DNA of 64,000 nt, taken from the NCBI GenBank assembly GCA_963736325.1, contig CAVTOG010000002.1, positions 1 through 64,000 of the forward strand. Reading direction: 5' to 3'. Positions 46,918 through 55,505 of the stretch are shown here, piece after piece. The stretch is from Actinoallomurus sp963736325 (GTDB lineage Bacteria > Actinomycetota > Actinomycetes > Streptosporangiales > Streptosporangiaceae). The translations under genes were made by a program, and so were the position numbers. Each line of letters opens with the position of its first letter. Position 1 is the first letter of the stretch. The notes beneath the pieces were generated by a model, which worked only from the letters and a program-made list of their open reading frames with translations, did not search any database and had not been told where the DNA came from.

Positions 46918-48123
46918 ATGGCGCTGGAGACCTCACCGGAGTCACCGACCCCGGTACGCACCGTCCTGCAGCTCATCGGCGGCTGGATCGGCAAGCTCGG
47001 CCGGATCTGGGTGGAAGGCCAGATCACCGAGCTTAACCGCCGCGCCGGCACGGTCTACTTCACCCTCCGCGATCCGGTCGCCAACGTCTCGGTGCGGGTT
47101 GTTTGCCCGCGTGCGGTCTGCGACAACGCGGGGCCTGCGGTGATCGACGGAGCGCGCGTCGTCGTGCATGCCAAGCCGGACTTCTACATCAACCGTGGCT
47201 CGTTCGCGCTGTCCGCGCTGGAGATCCGGCCCGTCGGCGTCGGTGAGCTGCTGGCGAGGCTGGAGCGGCTGAAGCAGGTGCTGAAGTCCGAAGGGCTCTT
47301 CAACGCCGAGCGTAAGCGGCCGCTGCCGTTCCTGCCCGGCACGGTCGGGCTGATCTGCGGCCGTGACTCCGCCGCCGAACGTGACGTCCTGGAGAACTCC
47401 CGGCGCCGCTGGCCCGCCGTCCGCTTCAAGGTCGAGAACACCGCCGTGCAGGGCTCGTACGCGGTCTCGGAGGTCATGGACGCGCTGGACCGCCTCGACG
47501 CCGACCCCGACGTCGACGTGATCATTATCGCCCGCGGCGGCGGGTCGCTGGAGGACCTGCTGGCCTTCTCCGACGAGGCCCTCGTACGCGCGGTCTCGGC
47601 GGCGCGTACGCCGGTGGTCTCGGCGATCGGGCACGAGCAGGACACCCCGCTGCTCGACTACGTGGCCGACGTGCGCGCCTCGACGCCCACCGACGCGGCC
47701 AAGAAGACCGTGCCCGACGTCCGCGAGCAGCTCACGCTGGTCCGGCAGCTGCGCGACCGCGGACGCCGGGTCCTGGCCGGGCGGGTCGAACGCGAGGTGC
47801 AGTGGCTGTCGGGGATGCGCTCGCGCCCGGCGCTGGCCGATCCCGTACGGGAGATCGAGCGTCAGGCCGAGGCGGTCGGGACGCTCCGCGACCGCACGCG
47901 GCGCTGCCTGTCGGCCGCGATCGACCGGGCCGGCGACGACCTCGGCCACACGCGCGCGCGGCTCGTGACGCTCTCCCCCGCCGCGACGCTCGAACGCGGC
48001 TACGCCATCGTGCAGCACCCCGACGAGTCGGTCGTGCGCTCCGCCGCCGATGTGAAGAAGGACGACGAACTGCTGGTCAGGTTCTCCGACGGCCGGATCA
48101 CGGTACGCGCCGACTCGGTGTGA
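46918..48123 (+). CDS. xseA: Exodeoxyribonuclease VII large subunit
   Basis: This 401-residue large subunit of the single-strand-specific exonuclease has an N-terminal OB fold (WVEGQITELNRRAGTVYFTL) and the nuclease core with LPGTVGLICGRDSAAERDV, VDVIIIARGGGSLEDL and SAIGHEQDTPLLDYVADVR. The C-terminus contains ATLERGYAIV. The ATG at 46918 lies 10 nt after the end of the MFS remnant. Unusually, the small-subunit gene xseB is not adjacent: two other genes lie between. Confidence 0.96.
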   Translation: MALETSPESPTPVRTVLQLIGGWIGKLGRIWVEGQITELNRRAGTVYFTLRDPVANVSVRVVCPRAVCDNAGPAVIDGARVVVHAKPDFYINRGSFALSALEIRPVGVGELLARLERLKQVLKSEGLFNAERKRPLPFLPGTVGLICGRDSAAERDVLENSRRRWPAVRFKVENTAVQGSYAVSEVMDALDRLDADPDVDVIIIARGGGSLEDLLAFSDEALVRAVSAARTPVVSAIGHEQDTPLLDYVADVRASTPTDAAKKTVPDVREQLTLVRQLRDRGRRVLAGRVEREVQWLSGMRSRPALADPVREIERQAEAVGTLRDRTRRCLSAAIDRAGDDLGHTRARLVTLSPAATLERGYAIVQHPDESVVRSAADVKKDDELLVRFSDGRITVRADSV

Positions 48124-48235
48124 GCGAACGGGCCGATCGCGCCTCGTGACCACTGTGACACGGATAGAGTCTTGTGGCCCGATACCGGTAGATATGCGAT
48201 CGCCGGCTCGCGACCTCCGTGCCTAAGGATCACCC

Positions 48236-48916
48236 GTGGCCCAGCCTCCGCCGTACCAGCAGCAATATCCGGGTTCCGGTCAGCCTCACCAGCAGCCTTA
48301 CCCGGGACAGCAGCAGTACCAGCAGCCGCATCCCGGCCAGCAGTACCAGCCTCCGCCGTACCAGCAGCCGGGCCACCAGCAGGCTCCTCAGGGCTACCAG
48401 CAGCCCCCGCAGGGTTATCAGCAGCAGCCGGGCCCGCAGGGTTATCAGCAGCAGCCGGGCCAGTATCCGCAGCAGCCCTACCAGGCGCACCACGCCGGTT
48501 ACCAGCCGCACGAGCAGGGCGCCATCGCGTGCCGGGTCTGCGGGAGCGGTCCGGCGGCGAAGGCGACGTTCCGCGCGGTGGTCGGCGCCGTGGTCATGCA
48601 CACGATGTGGACGTCGACCGGCCCGTACTGCCGGGACTGTGGCCTGCACACATTCCGCCGGCAGACGACCAAGACGCTCGCCGGCGGCTGGTGCAGCATC
48701 GGCGCGCTCATCCTCGCGCCGATCTTCCTGATCCTCAACTTCGCCGCCCGCGGCAAGGTCGCCGGCCTGCCCTCCCCGCAGCGCTACCAGGCGGGACAGG
48801 CTCCGGCCCCGCTGGATCCGGGCCCTCCGGTGTTCCAGCGCCCGGCCGCGTACGTCTACCCGATGATCATGTCCGTGCTGGTCGTCATCGTCGTGGTCGC
48901 GAACCTGACCAAGTGA
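48236..48916 (+). CDS. Membrane protein with PYQQ-type repeats and a zinc-ribbon-like motif
   Basis: This 226-residue protein (GTG start, AAGGA 6 nt upstream) has a first 95 residues made of Tyr/Gln/Pro repeats (YQQPYPGQQQ, GYQQPPQGYQQQ). A Cys-rich segment follows: CRVCGSGPAAKATF, then 35 residues on CRDCGLHTFRRQTTKTLAGGW, a likely zinc-binding pair. Membrane helices come next (CSIGALILAPIFLILNFA and, at the C-terminus, PMIMSVLVVIVVVANL). Similar proteins are common in actinobacteria but uncharacterised. It lies between xseA and xseB and ends overlapping the convergent acetyltransferase gene by 32 nt. Confidence 0.85.
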   Translation: MAQPPPYQQQYPGSGQPHQQPYPGQQQYQQPHPGQQYQPPPYQQPGHQQAPQGYQQPPQGYQQQPGPQGYQQQPGQYPQQPYQAHHAGYQPHEQGAIACRVCGSGPAAKATFRAVVGAVVMHTMWTSTGPYCRDCGLHTFRRQTTKTLAGGWCSIGALILAPIFLILNFAARGKVAGLPSPQRYQAGQAPAPLDPGPPVFQRPAAYVYPMIMSVLVVIVVVANLTK

Positions 48917-49364
48917 GCGTCGGGTCCGGGTGATCGGCGAACCCGAGGCGGCGGTACAACGGCATCCCGTCCGGGCTGGCGTGCAGGTCCACTCGCCGCA
49001 CCCCGCGTTCGCCGAACCAGACCAGCAGCTCTTCCATGACGGCGCGCGCATGCCCGTGTCCGCGGTACGCCGTGTCCGTGACCACCCCGAACACGTATCC
49101 CAGCACCCCGGAGGGGTTGTACGGGCTCGGTAAACGCCGGTCGATCACGCCGATGCCGCAGGCAGCCAGCCCGTGGTCCCCGTCGACGACCATGATCCGC
49201 ATCTCATCGGAACGCAGCCGCTCCGCCGTCTCGGCGGCGCAGAGCTCCCGCCATTCCTCTCCCGGCGGCGGTCCCATGACCCGGGCGAGCTCCTCGAACA
49301 TCAGCGCGCGGAGCCGTACGAGCTCGGGGACGTCGGCTTCGGCTGCGGCGCGGACGGTCGGCAT
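48885..49364 (-). CDS. GNAT family N-acetyltransferase
   Basis: This 159-residue acetyltransferase has the acetyl-CoA loop YRGHGHARAVMEELL (Q/RxxGxG/A type) preceded by LGYVFGVVTDT, and a final strand DLHASPDGMPLYRRLGFADH. Both are standard for GNAT enzymes. The start is ATG (MPTVRAAAEADVPELVRLR). It is transcribed against xseA/xseB and overlaps the 48236 gene at its 3' end. The substrate is unknown. Confidence 0.92.
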   Translation of the reverse strand: MPTVRAAAEADVPELVRLRALMFEELARVMGPPPGEEWRELCAAETAERLRSDEMRIMVVDGDHGLAACGIGVIDRRLPSPYNPSGVLGYVFGVVTDTAYRGHGHARAVMEELLVWFGERGVRRVDLHASPDGMPLYRRLGFADHPDPTLTWSGSRPRR

Positions 49365-49419
49365 GACGACGATCCTAGGGTTCGCACGCTCGCGCCCGCC
49401 GTGGCCGTAGGGTTGGGCC

Positions 49420-49662
49420 GTGGCCGAGGAGAAACCTGAGCTGTCCTATGAGCAGGCGCGGGACGAGCTGACCGATGTCGTACGGCGGCTGGAGGCGGGC
49501 GGGCTCACTCTCGAGGAGTCGCTCACGCTCTGGCAGCGGGGTGAGAAGCTCGCCGGGATCTGCGAGGAGTGGCTCGAAGGCGCCCGCGCGCGCCTGGCGG
49601 CGGCTATGGCCGAGCGCGCCGAGCCGCAGGCCGGGAACGCCGAGGACCCCGCGCCCTTCTAG
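49420..49662 (+). CDS. xseB: Exodeoxyribonuclease VII small subunit
   Basis: This 80-residue protein (GTG start) matches XseB throughout: LSYEQARDELTDVVRRLEAG, LTLEESLTLWQRGEKLAGIC and WLEGARARL. It forms a helical hairpin that binds the large subunit in several copies. It is separated from xseA by about 1.3 kb containing a same-strand gene and an opposite-strand gene, so it must have its own promoter or ride on a long transcript. Confidence 0.94.
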   Translation: MAEEKPELSYEQARDELTDVVRRLEAGGLTLEESLTLWQRGEKLAGICEEWLEGARARLAAAMAERAEPQAGNAEDPAPF

Positions 49663-49669
49663 GACCAAG

Positions 49670-49689
49670 GTCCTCGTCCGTAACGAGCG
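49670..49689. repeat. Partial copy of the 39586-39747 element
   Basis: GTCCTCGTCCGTAACGAGCG matches GTCCTCGTCCGTAGCGAGCG at 39601-39620 in 19 of 20 positions. It is preceded by a small palindrome, AGGACC-AA-GGTCCT (49661-49674), that starts in the xseB stop codon. No second arm is evident here, so this is at most a decayed end of the repeat family. Confidence 0.45.
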
Positions 49690-49719
49690 CCCTGGGGCCG
49701 AAGTCCGTGGGGAGCGCTG

Positions 49720-50373
49720 CTACGTGGGCGTCGGTGCGGGGCGAGGGTGGGCCTTGAGCGAGCCGGCCAGGATGTCCAGTTCGTCGTAGGACGCCGTTCC
49801 GCTGACGACGAGCGTGACCCCTGGCAGTGACCGGACCAGTGAGCGCTGGTTCTTGTCCTTGCGGAAGGTCTTGTTCCACGTCGCGCCGGCGATCTGGGTG
49901 GAGCCGTCGGGCCGTCCCTGGCTCGTCATGCGGTCGATGAACCCGCCGTCGCCGCCCGGGGTCTCGTTGCTCTGCTCCAGGGCGGCGTACTGCTTCTGCG
50001 GCGTGTAGAAGCCCAGGTGCCAGGCGACGGGGCCGCCCGGCTTGCCGGTCAGCCGCGAGCTGGTGGCGTACCACGTCGCCGGCAGCCCCTCGGGGGCCTG
50101 GACGGCGTACGGGGCGACGGCCTCCAGGCCGGACAGCTCGCCCTGGTACTGGACCGTGCGTACGGCGTTCTCATCGCGGTTCGGGGTGAGCAGGATCACC
50201 AGGCCGACGATCACCATGCAGGACAGCATCGCCACGGCGAACCCTGGCACGCCGGAGGTCAGCCGCCGGTAGACCGATGGGGAGACCACGATCGGCCCCT
50301 CAGCGGCGTCCGTACGCGGCTCCGTCACGGTGTCACCGGCCTCGGCCGGTGTCGAGTCAGGACCGTCGCTCAC
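49720..50373 (-). CDS. DUF4245 family membrane protein
   Basis: This 217-residue protein (GTG start) has an acidic cytoplasmic N-terminus and one helix (VPGFAVAMLSCMVIVGLVILL). The extracytoplasmic domain includes YAVQAPEGLPATWYATSSR, WHLGFYTPQKQYAALEQS and a final YDELDILAGSL. This is the DUF4245 family, conserved near glpX in actinobacteria (compare Rv1100); its role is unknown. Its first 17 nt overlap the TetR gene, so the two are one operon. Confidence 0.9.
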   Translation of the reverse strand: MSDGPDSTPAEAGDTVTEPRTDAAEGPIVVSPSVYRRLTSGVPGFAVAMLSCMVIVGLVILLTPNRDENAVRTVQYQGELSGLEAVAPYAVQAPEGLPATWYATSSRLTGKPGGPVAWHLGFYTPQKQYAALEQSNETPGGDGGFIDRMTSQGRPDGSTQIAGATWNKTFRKDKNQRSLVRSLPGVTLVVSGTASYDELDILAGSLKAHPRPAPTPT

Positions 50374-50968
50374 TCGGGCGCTCCATACCGGAGATGATCG
50401 TCAGGACGTCGTCGGCGAGCCGCCGCGACGCCTCCTCGTCCTCGGACAGCGAGACCTCCGAGACGGCGCCGGACATCGCGCCGGTCAGCACGACCACGAG
50501 GGCCTCGTCGACCTCGCCGTCGCCGACGTGGAAGAGGGCCGCGTTGCGCCGCGCCCAGGTACGGAGGCGGTCGCGCAGGACCCGGTCGAACCCGGGCGGG
50601 CCGTCGCCGGACAGGAACAGCCGGGACAGGTCGCGCTCGGCGAGGCAGCCGTCGAGGTAGGCACGCGCGCCCGCGATGAACAGGCGCATCGGGTCGGACT
50701 CGCCCTGGTCACGTGCCAGGTGGTTGGCCTCGCGGGTACGCTCCTGCTGGCGGGTCTGGAACTCCTCGAAGAGAGTGAGGTACAGATCGGCCTTGCCGCT
50801 GAAGTGGTGGTAGAGGCTGCCCACGCTCGCGCCGGCCTTCGCCACGATGTCGGTCACGGCCGCTTGGGCGAACCCCGCCACCGAGAAGACCTCTCGTGCC
50901 GCGCCCAGCAGGGCACCGCGTGTCGCGGCACCCCGGTCGGAAGTGCGCGGGAGGTGTTCGATGCTCAC
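50357..50968 (-). CDS. TetR family transcriptional regulator
   Basis: This 203-residue regulator (GTG start, MSIEHLPRTSDRG) has an N-terminal helix-turn-helix (LLGAAREVFSVAGFAQAAVTDIV, quoted as AAREVFSVAGFAQAAV, then AGASVGSLYHHFSGKADLY) and a ligand-binding helical C-terminus. It is divergent from glpX over a 189-nt gap and coupled to the DUF4245 gene. It may regulate its own operon, glpX or both; no clear palindrome stands out in the gap. Confidence 0.92.
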   Translation of the reverse strand: MSIEHLPRTSDRGAATRGALLGAAREVFSVAGFAQAAVTDIVAKAGASVGSLYHHFSGKADLYLTLFEEFQTRQQERTREANHLARDQGESDPMRLFIAGARAYLDGCLAERDLSRLFLSGDGPPGFDRVLRDRLRTWARRNAALFHVGDGEVDEALVVVLTGAMSGAVSEVSLSEDEEASRRLADDVLTIISGMERPSERRS

Positions 50969-51157
50969 TGACGCGCTCCTAGCGGAGTCAGGGGCGCGCG
51001 CGGCACTGGCCGCGCGAACCGGGTGGCGCGTAGCTCCGAACGATTTGCCCGCTCACCGGTTCGCCGCTCGATTTCGCTGCTCATTACGGCCCTAGATTAC
51101 GCCCTGTCTGCTCTGAAATACGATCGATGGAGAGCTACCAGGAAGGCATGCACCGCC

Positions 51158-52192
51158 ATGACCGAAGAAACGACCGTATCGTCCCCACTTGAGACTGAAG
51201 TTGACGCCCCTGACCGTAACCTCGCGCTCGAACTGGTACGCGTGACCGAGGCGGCGGCCATGGCGGCGGCGCGCTGGGTCGGCCGGGGTGACAAGAACGG
51301 TGCCGACGGGGCCGCGGTGAACGCTATGCGACAGCTCATCAACACGGTGTCGATGAACGGCGTCGTGGTGATCGGTGAGGGCGAGAAGGACAAGGCCCCC
51401 ATGTTGTTCAACGGTGAACAGGTCGGCGACGGCCGTGGCGCCGACTGCGACGTCGCGGTCGACCCGATCGACGGCACCCGCCTGGCGGCACTCGGCATGA
51501 ACAACGCGATCGCGGTGATCGCGGTGAGCCCGCGGGGCACGATGTACGACCCGTCCGCCGTGTTCTACATGGAGAAACTCGCCACCGGCCCGGAGGCCGC
51601 CGACGTCGTCGACATCGAGGCCCCGGTCGGCGACAACATTCGCGCGGTGGCCAGGGCCAAGGGCTCCTCGCCCGAAGACGTCACGGTCGTCATCCTGGAC
51701 CGGCCGCGGCACGAGCGGATCGTCAAGGAGGTCCGCGAGGCGGGGGCCCGGATCAAGTTCATCACCGACGGCGACGTCGCCGGCGCGATCATGGCCGCGC
51801 GGGAGAACACCGGCATCGACCTGCTGCTCGGCATCGGCGGCACCCCGGAGGGGATCATCGCGGCCTGCGCGCTCAAGTCGCTGGGCGGGGTCCTCCAGGG
51901 CAAGCTGTGGCCCCAGGACGACGCGGAACGGCAGCGTGCCATCGACGCCGGCCACGACCTGTCGAGGGTCCTGACCACCGACGACCTGGTCACCTCCGAC
52001 GACGTGTTCTTCGCCGCGACCGGCATCACCGACGGCGAGATCGTCGGCGGCGTCCGCTACCGCAAGGGCATCGCGACCACGAACTCCCTGGTCATGCGCT
52101 CCCGGAGCGGCACGACACGCCGCATCGACAGTGAGCACCGGCTCGCCAAGCTCCGGGCGTACTCCGCGATCAACTTCGACACCGCGACCTAG
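51158..52192 (+). CDS. glpX: Class II fructose-1,6-bisphosphatase
   Basis: This 344-residue enzyme of gluconeogenesis hydrolyses fructose 1,6-bisphosphate in a Mg-dependent, lithium-sensitive reaction. The metal/phosphate motif is DVAVDPIDGTRL, with MNGVVVIGEGEKDKAPML, IDLLLGIGGTPEGII and GVRYRKGIATTNSLVMRS, quoted as GVRYRKGIATTNS. In actinobacteria GlpX is usually the main FBPase. The ATG at 51158 follows GGAAGG at a slightly long spacing of 11 nt. A 16-bp bidirectional hairpin follows the stop. Confidence 0.97.
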   Translation: MTEETTVSSPLETEVDAPDRNLALELVRVTEAAAMAAARWVGRGDKNGADGAAVNAMRQLINTVSMNGVVVIGEGEKDKAPMLFNGEQVGDGRGADCDVAVDPIDGTRLAALGMNNAIAVIAVSPRGTMYDPSAVFYMEKLATGPEAADVVDIEAPVGDNIRAVARAKGSSPEDVTVVILDRPRHERIVKEVREAGARIKFITDGDVAGAIMAARENTGIDLLLGIGGTPEGIIAACALKSLGGVLQGKLWPQDDAERQRAIDAGHDLSRVLTTDDLVTSDDVFFAATGITDGEIVGGVRYRKGIATTNSLVMRSRSGTTRRIDSEHRLAKLRAYSAINFDTAT

Positions 52193-52204
52193 ACGAGTTC
52201 GTTT

Positions 52205-52241
52205 CTTCGCCGGGCTCCGGCGCGCCCGGAGCCCGGCGAAG
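52205..52241. terminator. Bidirectional hairpin between glpX and the sugar importer operon
   Basis: CTTCGCCGGGCTCCGG (52205-52220) pairs perfectly with CCGGAGCCCGGCGAAG (52226-52241) around a 5-nt loop. It lies between the convergent stops at 52192 and 52244. On the minus strand the stem is followed by AAACGAAC. Confidence 0.85.
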
Positions 52242-52243
52242 AG

Positions 52244-53089
52244 CTACTTGATGCTGCCCGCGGTGAGGCCGCCGATGAGGTAGCGCTCGATGAAGACGAA
52301 CAGGACGACGACCGGCACGATCGCGATCAAGGAGGTCGCGAAGAGATATTGCCAGTGTTCCTGGTACTGCGTCACGAACGACGGGATCGCCACGGTCAGC
52401 GGCTGCCGGTTCGGGGACGCCGTCACGGTGAGCGCCACGATGTACTCGTTCCACGCGCCGATGAACGTGTAGACGATAGCGGTGATGACGCCCGGCAGGG
52501 AGATCGGGAGGGTCACGCGGGTCATGGCCTTGACGCGGCCCGCGCCGTCGAGGAACGCAGCCTCCTCCAGCTCCTTGGGGATGCTGGAGAAGTAGCCGTG
52601 CAGGATCCACACGCAGAACGGCAGGTTGAACGCCGCGTTGACGAGGATCAGCGCGAGGAGGGTGTCGGTCAGGTTGAGCGCCACCATCTCCCGGTAGATG
52701 CCGATGACCAGTGCGGTCGGCGCGAACATCTGGGTGACCAGGATCAGGAGCAGGAACGCGTTGCGGCCGCGGAAGCGGTTGCGCGCGGTGTAGTACGCCG
52801 CGGGCAGCGCGCACAGCAGGGTCACCAGCGTGGCGGTGCCGGCGACGATCAGCGACACCTTCATGTTCTGCCAGATCGGCGCGGCCCGCCACACGTTGAT
52901 GAAGTTGGACCAGTCCCAGTGCGAGGGGAGGTAGGTCGACTTCATCAGCTCGTGCTCGGGCTTCAGCGCCGTCAGGAGCATTTCGAGGTACGGCGCCACG
53001 AACGCGAGGCCGACCAGCCAGCCCACGCCCGTGAGGATCACCTTGCGGACGGACGGCGGCCTGCGCCGTGCCGTAACGGTCGCGGTCAC
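52244..53089 (-). CDS. Carbohydrate ABC importer permease (MalG type)
   Basis: This 281-residue permease has six helices. The cytoplasmic EAA loop is LEEAAFLDGAGRVKAMTRV followed by TLPISLPG, which docks on the shared ATPase, and the FIERYLIGGLTAGSIK ending is typical of MalG-like permeases. Its start overlaps the MalF-type stop (ATGA). No ATP-binding gene is present in the operon; actinobacterial sugar importers commonly share one ATPase (MsiK) encoded elsewhere. Confidence 0.95.
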   Translation of the reverse strand: MTATVTARRRPPSVRKVILTGVGWLVGLAFVAPYLEMLLTALKPEHELMKSTYLPSHWDWSNFINVWRAAPIWQNMKVSLIVAGTATLVTLLCALPAAYYTARNRFRGRNAFLLLILVTQMFAPTALVIGIYREMVALNLTDTLLALILVNAAFNLPFCVWILHGYFSSIPKELEEAAFLDGAGRVKAMTRVTLPISLPGVITAIVYTFIGAWNEYIVALTVTASPNRQPLTVAIPSFVTQYQEHWQYLFATSLIAIVPVVVLFVFIERYLIGGLTAGSIK

Positions 53090-54036
53090 GAGACCTCCTC
53101 CCGCCAGCGCGAGGCGCGCAGGTAGAGCAGCACCATTACGAGGATGAGCACGAAGTTGACGACCGCCATCGAGGCGGACTCACCGACGTTCTGGTCGAAG
53201 AACGCGATCTTGTACATGAACGTCGTGGTCGTGTCGGTCGCGTGTCCCGGGCCGCCCTGGGTCATCGCCCAGATGATCGGGAAGGAGTTGAAGACGTTGA
53301 TCACATTGATGATCGACGCGATCAGGATGGCGGGCCGCAGCAGCGGAAGGGTGATCCGGAAGTAGGTGCGGAAGGTGCCCGCGCCGTCGACGCGCGCCGC
53401 TTCGTACACCTCGCCCGGGATCGTCTGCAGGCCGGCGAGCATCACGAACGAGGCGAACGGCAGCGAGACGAAGACCGCCACCCACATCATCCAGAGCATC
53501 GCCTGGTCCGGGTGGGCCAGCCAGTTCACCGGCTTGTCCAGGACGCCGACGTCGATCAGGATCCGATTGACGATGCCGAAGTAGTTGTCGAGCATCCACT
53601 TCCAGACCAGCGCGGTCATCAGAACCGACGCGGCCCAGGGGACGATCACGGCCCAGCGCACCACGCGCCGGCCGGGGAACTTCGCGTTGAGGAGTTGCGC
53701 CAGCGCCAGGGAGAGCAGCATCGTCACGACGACGACCCCGGCGACCCAGAGCACGGTGCGCACGAGGACGTGCACGAGATCGTCCTCGCCGAACAGGTCG
53801 GAGTAGTTGCGGCCGCCGCTGGAGCCGAGCGTCACACCGGACGAGCTGATCTTCTCCAGCGAGGTGCGGACCATTTCCACGACCGGCCACAGCACGACCA
53901 CGGAGATGAGCGCGATCGCGGGGCCGATCCACAGCAGCGGTGTCAGCGCCTCGCGGACACGTTTGCCGTGCCCGACGCGTGGTGCCGGGGCCTTTCGGGC
54001 CCCGGCACCACGCGCGCTGGTATTGGCGTCCGCCAC
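53086..54036 (-). CDS. Carbohydrate ABC importer permease (MalF type)
   Basis: This 316-residue permease (GTG start) begins with a basic cytoplasmic stretch (GARKAPAPRVGHGKRVREAL). Six helices follow, with the EAA loop YEAARVDGAGTFRTYFRITL plus PLLRPAI. The GLQTIPGEV segment just before is a hallmark of the family. It lies 1 nt after the binding-protein stop and is coupled to the MalG-type gene. Confidence 0.95.
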   Translation of the reverse strand: MADANTSARGAGARKAPAPRVGHGKRVREALTPLLWIGPAIALISVVVLWPVVEMVRTSLEKISSSGVTLGSSGGRNYSDLFGEDDLVHVLVRTVLWVAGVVVVTMLLSLALAQLLNAKFPGRRVVRWAVIVPWAASVLMTALVWKWMLDNYFGIVNRILIDVGVLDKPVNWLAHPDQAMLWMMWVAVFVSLPFASFVMLAGLQTIPGEVYEAARVDGAGTFRTYFRITLPLLRPAILIASIINVINVFNSFPIIWAMTQGGPGHATDTTTTFMYKIAFFDQNVGESASMAVVNFVLILVMVLLYLRASRWREEVS

Positions 54037-54037
54037 G

Positions 54038-55282
54038 TCAGCCGTTCTTCTCGGCCGTCTTCTGGATGGCGTCGAGAACCTTCTTCGGGTCGGCGCTCGC
54101 GACCGAGGTTCCCATGCTCTGCTTCACCGCACCGGCCACCGCGGACCAGGCCGGGTTGCTCGTCGGAGCGAACTTCGCGGTCGGCAGCGCGTCGACGAAC
54201 TGCTTGTAGTACGGGTCGCTGCTGAGCGCGTTGCCGGCCGACTTGGTGACCGGCAGGAAGTTCTCCAGCTTGAGGAACTTCGCGGTGTTCTGCTGCTGGT
54301 AGAAGAAGCTCAGGAACTTCGAGATGGCTTCCTTGTTCTTCCCGCCGTTCTTGAACCCGGCGAGGATGTCGACGACACCCAGCGTGTTGTGGACCGAGCC
54401 GTCCTTGCTGGGCAGCGGCGCGATGCCGTAGTTGAGGTTCTTGTTCACCGGGTCGATGAAGCCGGCGCGCGTGAACGGGCCGTTGATTCCCATGCCGACC
54501 TTGCCCTGGGCGAACTGGTTGAAGACCGTCTTACGGTCGGTCGTCTCCGGGTTCGGCTGGGTGAGGCCGGACTTGTTCAGGTCGCGCAGGAAGTTCAGCG
54601 TGTCGACGTTGGCGGGCTGGTTGATCGCCCACTTGCCCGAGCCGTCGACCCAGCCGCCGTTGTTGTTCATCGCCCAGGAGTAGAACTCCGCCTGGGACTC
54701 CTCGGGGCCGAGCGGCAGGCCGTACCCGACCGCGCCCTTCGCCTTGATCTTCTGCGCGTCGGACTTGACCTCGGCCCAGGTCTTCGGAGGGTCGGTGATC
54801 CCGGCCTTCTTGAAGAGGTCCTTGTTGAAGAAGAGGAGCCGCGCGCTGGAGATGAAGGGCAGCGCGTACTGCTCGCCGTTGTACTTCGTCTGGTCGACGA
54901 AGGTCGGCGTGAAGTCGCTCAGCACCTGCGGGGACACGATGTCGGACGCCTTGTAGATCAGGCCGTCGCGCGCGAAGTCCGAGAAGGAGTTGTAGTTGAG
55001 GATGTCCGGAGTCTGCTTCGTCTGGACGTAGGTCTTGACCTTGGCGTCCATCTGGGTCCAGTCGACCATCTCAAGGTTGACCTTGTAGCCCTTGTTCTGG
55101 GCTTCGTAGTCCTTGATGAGGCTGTCCCAGTACGACTTGGTGTTGTCGTCGTAGATCGCGGCGACGAACTTGATCGTCTTGCTGTCGCCGCTTCCGCCGG
55201 ACGAGCTGCCCTTGCTACATCCGGCCATGCCGAGGGTCACCGTCAGACCCACGGCGATGGCGCCGGTGAGATGCCGTTTCAC
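54038..55282 (-). CDS. Sugar ABC importer, substrate-binding lipoprotein (family 1)
   Basis: This 414-residue protein has a lipoprotein signal ending in GMAGCSKG (lipidated Cys near residue 22). The SBP_bac_1 fold shows TPDILNYNSFSDFARDG, KYNGEQYALPFISSARLLFF, quoted as YNGEQYALPF and RLLFFNKDLFKKAGI, and FAQGKVGMGINGPF. It is first in a three-gene operon without an ATPase. A TGGT-N4-ACCA operator about 130 nt upstream resembles the DasR site of Streptomyces, hinting at an amino-sugar or chito-oligosaccharide substrate; this is inference only. Confidence 0.94.
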   Translation of the reverse strand: MKRHLTGAIAVGLTVTLGMAGCSKGSSSGGSGDSKTIKFVAAIYDDNTKSYWDSLIKDYEAQNKGYKVNLEMVDWTQMDAKVKTYVQTKQTPDILNYNSFSDFARDGLIYKASDIVSPQVLSDFTPTFVDQTKYNGEQYALPFISSARLLFFNKDLFKKAGITDPPKTWAEVKSDAQKIKAKGAVGYGLPLGPEESQAEFYSWAMNNNGGWVDGSGKWAINQPANVDTLNFLRDLNKSGLTQPNPETTDRKTVFNQFAQGKVGMGINGPFTRAGFIDPVNKNLNYGIAPLPSKDGSVHNTLGVVDILAGFKNGGKNKEAISKFLSFFYQQQNTAKFLKLENFLPVTKSAGNALSSDPYYKQFVDALPTAKFAPTSNPAWSAVAGAVKQSMGTSVASADPKKVLDAIQKTAEKNG

Positions 55283-55409
55283 CTGTCCCCGCCTTCTCCT
55301 GTGTTGGACTTCGGGGCGCGCGGGTGCGCGCGACGTTTCACACGCATGAAAGGTTGTGCACGATTCGGCTACTCAACGAGCAGATTCGCGCATGGCACTG
55401 AACGATAGG

Positions 55410-55427
55410 AGCTGGTCCGTACCAGTT
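55410..55427. promoter_or_regulatory. DasR/GntR-like operator upstream of the sugar importer
   Basis: On the minus strand the site reads AACTGGT-ACGG-ACCAGCT. The core ACTGGT-N4-ACCA agrees with the known Streptomyces DasR element ACTGGT-CTAG-ACCACT in both half-sites. It lies in the 223-nt gap between the DUF1707 stop and the lipoprotein start, 128-145 nt upstream of the start codon. Confidence 0.5.
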
Positions 55428-55505
55428 CAAGAGGATGTGCCGCGCAGAGTCTTAACCGTTATTGAAACAACCGCGTGACCTGCTGGTCCTGGCCGGTGAT
55501 CTCAC

